From assembly GCA_964397045.1 (NCBI GenBank), contig CAYNHF010000011.1, positions 1-64,000 of the forward strand: a stretch of 64,000 nucleotides of DNA. Direction: 5' to 3'. This DNA comes from CAYNHF01 sp964397045 (GTDB lineage Bacteria; Actinomycetota; Acidimicrobiia; Spongiisociales; UBA5794). Of this stretch, positions 59,668 to 64,000 are shown piece after piece (position 1 is the first letter of the stretch; every line of letters begins with the position of its first letter). The notes under the pieces were generated by a model, which ran no database searches, was not told the DNA's origin, and worked only from the letters and a program-made list of their open reading frames with translations. A program made the position numbers and the translations under genes.

Positions 59668-61599
59668 ATGTCCATCCAATTGACGTTTCCGGACGGGTCG
59701 ACCCGCGCATACGAAGCCGGGGTCACCGGAATGGAGGTGGCTGCCGCCATCGGGCCGCGGCTGGCCAAGGCTGCGGTAGCGGCTCGCGTCGATGGGGAGT
59801 TGGTCGACCTGACACGCGGGATCGGGTCCGACTCCAGTTTCGAGGTGATCACAGACTCCACAGAAGCGGGCAGGCACGTGTTGCGCCACTCCGCGGCCCA
59901 TGTGATGGCCCAGGCGGTGCTCGACCTCTACGAAGGTGCAGCATTTGCCATCGGGCCTGCGATCACAGACGGGTTCTACTACGACTTCGATGTCGGTAGG
60001 CCGTTCACTCCCGAGGATCTCGTGGCGATCGAGGAACGCATGGGCGAGATCGTCGCAGCAGACCAACCGTTCGATCGCGAGGAGTTGACGGTGGCTGCAG
60101 CGCTCGAGACGTTCGCAGATCAGCCGTTCAAGGTCGAGATCATCGAAGGAGTAGACGAATCGGAGGGCGCCGGTGGCTCGCGAGTCTCCGTTTATCGAAA
60201 CGAGGCTTTCGTCGACCTGTGCCGCGGTCCCCACGTTCCCTCCACCGGGCGTCTCAAGGCAGTGAAGCTCATGAGATCCGCCGGCGCCTACTGGAGGGGG
60301 GACGAGACCAAAGCCCAGCTGCAGCGGATCTATGGCACGGCCTGGGAGTCGCGCAAGGAGCTCGATGCGTACCTCGATCGACTGGAGGAGGCGGTCAAGC
60401 GCGACCACCGCCGCCTCGGTACCGAACTCGATTTGTTCAGCTTTCCGGCTGAGCTTGGTGCGGGCCTGGCGGTGTGGCATCCGAAGGGCGGCATCCTGCG
60501 CACCGTCATCGAGGACTACAGCAGGCGGACCCACTTGAGCCACGGCTACGACATCGTGGCGACGCCGCACGTCGCTAAAGCGGACCTCTGGCAGACCTCC
60601 GGACATCTGGCCTTCTATGCGGACGGGATGTACCCGGGGATGGAGCTGGATCACGAGACCGAGTACCGGCTCAAGCCGATGAACTGCCCGTTCCATATCC
60701 TCATATTCGACGGTCGCGGCCGTTCCTACCGCGAGCTCCCGCTCCGTCTCTACGAACTGGGGACCGTGTATCGCTACGAACGAAGCGGGGTCGTCCACGG
60801 TCTGCTGCGCGCCCGCGGGTTCACCCAGGACGACAGTCACATCTTTGCGATGGAATCCCAGCTCGGCGACGAACTGCAGAATCTGCTCGACTTCACCCTC
60901 ATGGTGTTGCGCGACTTCGGGTTCGACGAGTTCGAAGCCGACCTCTCGACCCGGCCCGACAAGTTCGTCGGTGAGGAAGCGCTGTGGGACAAGGCAGAGC
61001 AAGCGCTGGCCGCGGCGCTGGACGCTGCAGAGCTCCCATACGAGATAGCTGGAGGCGAAGGAGCGTTCTACGGACCAAAGATCGACGTTCACGTGAGGGA
61101 TGCGATCGGTCGTCGCTGGCAACTCTCGACACTGCAAGTCGACTTTGCGCAACCGGAAAACTTCGAGCTGCTGTACAGCACACCAGACAACACGCGCGAG
61201 CGACCTGTGATGATCCATCGCGCCTTGATGGGCTCGATCGAGCGCTTCGTCGGCATCCTGATCGAGCACTACGCCGGGGCGTTGCCCGGCTGGCTGGCGC
61301 CGGTCCAGGCGACCATCGTACCGGTGGCAGATCGTCACATTCCGTACGCTCGGGACGTACAGAAGCAGTTGCAGAACCGCGGTTTGCGGGTCGAGGTAGA
61401 TGCCGCAGACGATACGGTCGGGGAGAAGATCCGTCGCTCGGTGACATCCAAACATCCTGCGGTCCTCGTAGTGGGAGACAGAGATGTCGAGGCCGGTACT
61501 GCCGGGGTACGTCTGCGAGGCGAAGATCAGGAGCAACGCGGTGTCGCGCTCGAAGCAGTCACGGCTCAGCTCACGGAGTTGTGCAAGCCTCCGCGCTAG
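59668..61599 (+). CDS. thrS: Threonyl-tRNA synthetase
   Basis: A 643-residue class II synthetase that charges tRNA-Thr. An N-terminal TGS domain (LTFPDGSTRAYEAGVTG) is followed by the editing domain with HSAAHVMAQAV. The catalytic core has motif 2 (YRYERSGVVHGLLRARGF), the zinc Cys in MNCPFHILIF and motif 3 near ALMGSIERFVGIL. The C-terminal anticodon-binding domain ends the protein. The length is normal. No T-box leader was seen in the 119 nt before it. A GAGAGG precedes the ATG at 59668. Confidence 0.97.
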   Translation: MSIQLTFPDGSTRAYEAGVTGMEVAAAIGPRLAKAAVAARVDGELVDLTRGIGSDSSFEVITDSTEAGRHVLRHSAAHVMAQAVLDLYEGAAFAIGPAITDGFYYDFDVGRPFTPEDLVAIEERMGEIVAADQPFDREELTVAAALETFADQPFKVEIIEGVDESEGAGGSRVSVYRNEAFVDLCRGPHVPSTGRLKAVKLMRSAGAYWRGDETKAQLQRIYGTAWESRKELDAYLDRLEEAVKRDHRRLGTELDLFSFPAELGAGLAVWHPKGGILRTVIEDYSRRTHLSHGYDIVATPHVAKADLWQTSGHLAFYADGMYPGMELDHETEYRLKPMNCPFHILIFDGRGRSYRELPLRLYELGTVYRYERSGVVHGLLRARGFTQDDSHIFAMESQLGDELQNLLDFTLMVLRDFGFDEFEADLSTRPDKFVGEEALWDKAEQALAAALDAAELPYEIAGGEGAFYGPKIDVHVRDAIGRRWQLSTLQVDFAQPENFELLYSTPDNTRERPVMIHRALMGSIERFVGILIEHYAGALPGWLAPVQATIVPVADRHIPYARDVQKQLQNRGLRVEVDAADDTVGEKIRRSVTSKHPAVLVVGDRDVEAGTAGVRLRGEDQEQRGVALEAVTAQLTELCKPPR

Positions 61600-61681
61600 G
61601 CAGGGCGACCCGGGTGTAGAGTTGCCGGTCGCAGCGCCCGAAGCGCCGCCACGAGATTCAAGAAGATTCTGAGGTTCCAGC

Positions 61682-64000
61682 GTGAAAACACTCGTAAACG
61701 CCATGTCCGCCGCCGTCGAGCGGTTCCCATGGGTGGTCATTGCGGTCGTCCTGCTGATCAGCTTTTTGCTGGGCAGCGGTGCATCGCAGTTCCAACCCGG
61801 CGATGACCAGAACGAGGCCTTCGCGCCGGATGCACCTGAACTGGTGGCTACCGAGACAATCTCCGATCTCTACGGAGCCGATTCCAGCCAGAGCGTCATG
61901 CAAATCGTCGTAGCCTCGGGGTCGGGCGACGTGATCACCCTCGACGGGCTTGCCGCGTCGCAGATCCTCGAGGAGACGATCCGCACCGGCGCGCTCGGCC
62001 CGTTCCTGGTCGAGGAAGGTGCCGCCCAGCCTGCTGTGCTGTCCTGGATGGCACCGGTCGGATTCGCCCTGCAACAGGGTGCCCAGCCGCCTGCGACGGA
62101 TGACGAGGTGAAGGCGCTCTACTCGGCCGCGCTAGCGGAATTGCCGACCGATCAAGTCGGCTTCGTCACCGGCTTGCTGCCATCCACGGCCGACCAGGCG
62201 ACGGTGTCGTCGCCGAGCGCGCTGATGCTCACGTTCAGCGTTGGGCCCGCCTCGACCGATGACTTCGATGCCTTTGTGGAAACCACAGGCCAAGCTGCCG
62301 AAGAGATCCGCGACGCTCAGCTTCCCGCCGGCTACACCGCCGAGCCGTTTGCTTTCGAGTTGCTGTTCGAAGGCCAGGACGAGTTTCAGCAGGAGATCGG
62401 CCGACTCTTCGCTACGGCCGCATTCATCATCCTGTTGGTGCTGTCACTGGTGTTCATGCTGCGACCCCAGCGCCCTCGCGACCGCTGGCTCAAGTGGCTG
62501 GGTATGGCGGGCATGCTCGTCGCGGTGACCATCCTCACAATGCCCGGGATCGCGCTCCTGTTCCCGGATACGTTCCCTGAATCCTGGGGGGAGGTCGAGA
62601 CCGGGCCGCTACTGGGCCTCGCGGCGCTCACCTATCTCGTTGTCTTCGCCGTCTGGACGTTTGGCTCCAAACCGCTGCGTCGCACCACCGCGAACACACT
62701 GATCACGATCTTCACCATCTTGCTCGCCATCACCTGGATGAACGGGTACGGGTACCTGCGCTTCGGTGAGGCGAGCCCCATGGCACAAATCCTGCCGATC
62801 CTTCTGATCGGGCTGGGCGTGGATTACGCGATCCACATGAATACGAGGTATCAGGAAGAGGTCTCCGCCGGGTCATCGGTCAATCGCAGCATCGCAACGG
62901 CAATCCGCACCGTTGGTATCGCGTTGGTGTTGGCGACCATCACGACGGCGGTGGGATTCCTCACCAACGTTGTCAACGAGATTCCTGCGCTGCGCGAGTT
63001 CGGTGAGCTGGCTGCGTTCGGCATCGTTGCTTCGTTTGTGTTGATGTTGACGTTTGTCCCCTCAATTCGGCTGTTGCTGGATCGCCGCGGGGAGAGTCAC
63101 GACACTCTCGACAGAGAAATGCTGAAGGGCGGCTCGAACCGGGCGCTGCCTCGCTTCATCGGGAGCTTTGCGGTTCTGCCCCGGCGGTTTGCGGTGGCGA
63201 CGGTCATTGTCTCGCTGGTGCTCGCGGCGCTGGGCGTCTTCGGCGTGACCCAGCTGAGCTTCAAGTTCAGCTTCCTCGATTTCGTGCCTACGACGTCACC
63301 GGTGCGGGGCACATTCGAGACGCTACTGACCGACTACGGAGGTGGCTTCGGAGAGACGACGCAGGTGTTGATCGAGGGCGATGTCGCCACTCCCGAGGCC
63401 TACAACTCGCTCGTGGCCGCCACCAACAACCTGTCAGACACCGAGAACGTGCTTGAGTTCGGAGGATTCCCGGCGGCGCAGTCACCGGTCTCGGTGGTCG
63501 GCGTACTCACGTCGCCGGACAGTGCCAACTTCACACCGGAGTTTGCCCAGCTGGTCGGCAGCATGGGGATGGCGCCGGGGAACCCGACCGTGGCGCCCGG
63601 TGCCGACGTCGACACCATGTACGACGCCATGTTCGCAGCCGCGCCGAACGAGTCTGAAGGGGTGCTCGCGACCGATGGCGGCACCTACGTCTCGGCGCTG
63701 TTCACGATTCAGACCCAGGCCGGCGAAGCCGGAGCCAATCAGTTGCGCGACGATCTCATCGAGGATTTTGCTCCGGTGGCAGCGGTCGGCTTGATGGTCA
63801 CCGCAACGTCGGACGAGATCATCAATGACGTCATTGTCACGACGCTGCGCGATTCGCAGGTGTCTTCGTTGCTTCTCACGCTGCTTGCGGCCCTCATTCT
63901 GCTCGTCATCAACTTCTGGATCGAGGTCAGGCGCCCGATGCTGGGGGTCATAACCACGCTGCCGGTGGTGCTCGTCGTCCTGCTGTCTTTCGCTCTGATG
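61682..64000 (+). CDS. RND-superfamily exporter (MMPL-type), 3' truncated
   Basis: At least 773 residues; the frame is open to the window end. After an N-terminal span and a large extracytoplasmic domain of about 200 residues, six spans follow (from FATAAFIILLVLSLVFML), with LLIGLGVDYAIHMNTRYQEE as the RND motif in the middle of the transport pathway. A second extracytoplasmic domain begins near VTQLSFKFSFLDFVPTTSP and the second membrane block near the end. The family exports lipids or hydrophobic compounds. GTG at 61682 is the likely start. It starts 82 nt after thrS, probably as a separate unit. Confidence 0.85.
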   Translation, partial: MKTLVNAMSAAVERFPWVVIAVVLLISFLLGSGASQFQPGDDQNEAFAPDAPELVATETISDLYGADSSQSVMQIVVASGSGDVITLDGLAASQILEETIRTGALGPFLVEEGAAQPAVLSWMAPVGFALQQGAQPPATDDEVKALYSAALAELPTDQVGFVTGLLPSTADQATVSSPSALMLTFSVGPASTDDFDAFVETTGQAAEEIRDAQLPAGYTAEPFAFELLFEGQDEFQQEIGRLFATAAFIILLVLSLVFMLRPQRPRDRWLKWLGMAGMLVAVTILTMPGIALLFPDTFPESWGEVETGPLLGLAALTYLVVFAVWTFGSKPLRRTTANTLITIFTILLAITWMNGYGYLRFGEASPMAQILPILLIGLGVDYAIHMNTRYQEEVSAGSSVNRSIATAIRTVGIALVLATITTAVGFLTNVVNEIPALREFGELAAFGIVASFVLMLTFVPSIRLLLDRRGESHDTLDREMLKGGSNRALPRFIGSFAVLPRRFAVATVIVSLVLAALGVFGVTQLSFKFSFLDFVPTTSPVRGTFETLLTDYGGGFGETTQVLIEGDVATPEAYNSLVAATNNLSDTENVLEFGGFPAAQSPVSVVGVLTSPDSANFTPEFAQLVGSMGMAPGNPTVAPGADVDTMYDAMFAAAPNESEGVLATDGGTYVSALFTIQTQAGEAGANQLRDDLIEDFAPVAAVGLMVTATSDEIINDVIVTTLRDSQVSSLLLTLLAALILLVINFWIEVRRPMLGVITTLPVVLVVLLSFALM

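Noticed and set aside
59641..61740. Long minus-strand open frame opposite thrS
   Set aside because: It mirrors the thrS codons in a GC-rich sequence, and its translation is Arg/His/Val-rich with no family features. It is a shadow of the real gene.
1..64000. tRNA genes, CRISPR arrays and insertion sequences
   Set aside because: No T-loop plus acceptor pairing, regularly spaced repeats, transposase genes or terminal inverted repeats were found on either strand by reading.

Overview
The window is GC-rich, densely packed bacterial DNA with many GTG/TTG starts and 1-4 nt start/stop overlaps. A recognisable mycothiol synthase (57478-58380), a DivIVA-domain protein (55726-56400), an Flp-type pilin and the overall gene complement point to an actinobacterium. 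An environmental lineage such as Acidimicrobiia would fit, but that placement is inference. I see no rRNA, tRNA, CRISPR array, transposase or prophage gene. Both window edges cut genes: a sugar ABC-transporter permease on the left and an RND/MMPL exporter on the right.

Layout. 1-5.6 kb: ABC permease tail, a family 4 glycosyltransferase (possibly for a glycerate-type compatible solute), a CoA-binding protein, a small membrane protein, an Mth938-domain protein, an MFS exporter and a DRG-like GTPase. 5.7-43.5 kb: one very large surface-polysaccharide region in alternating operons. It holds the priming sugar-phosphate transferase (24433-25173), a Wzx-like flippase (32418-33707), an O-antigen-ligase-like protein (26804-28126), a Wzz/BY-kinase (39092-40909) and a WecG/TagA-type transferase. 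It also has several family 2 and family 4 glycosyltransferases, two polysaccharide deacetylases, and nucleotide-sugar genes (wecB, wecC, a Gfo/Idh oxidoreductase, UDP-glucose dehydrogenase, UDP-xylose-synthase-like, GDP-mannose-3,5-epimerase-like and other epimerases). Four sulfotransferase-family proteins suggest a sulfated product. 43.7-64 kb: mostly housekeeping and mixed functions: Ca2+-type P-ATPase, ROK sugar kinase, CapA-family protein, acyltransferase plus acyl-CoA synthetase, solo ParA, alanine dehydrogenase, pilin, DivIVA-like protein, patatin, MshD, threonyl-tRNA synthetase and an RND exporter.

How the genes work together. UDP-glucose dehydrogenase and the UXS-like decarboxylase would supply UDP-GlcA and UDP-xylose. 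WecB and WecC would supply UDP-ManNAc and its uronic acid. The priming enzyme loads undecaprenyl phosphate, the glycosyltransferases extend it, and the flippase, ligase-like polymerase and Wzz/BY-kinase export and polymerise the chain. Sulfotransferases and acyl-transfer enzymes would decorate it.

The least familiar parts are three. First, a six-gene minus-strand set (19624-24071): deacetylase, GNAT-type protein, acyl carrier protein, short AMP-ligase, SDR reductase and an unknown protein; it looks like a carrier-protein-dependent sugar-acylation module. Second, an operon of sulfotransferase, two half-size EamA/DMT proteins and a GT-C-like membrane protein (5999-9474). Third, kinase-like genes of unknown role inside the polysaccharide region, including one with a nucleotidyltransferase-like N-terminus and a collapsed P-loop (31337-32407). 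A structured 5' leader precedes the priming transferase gene.
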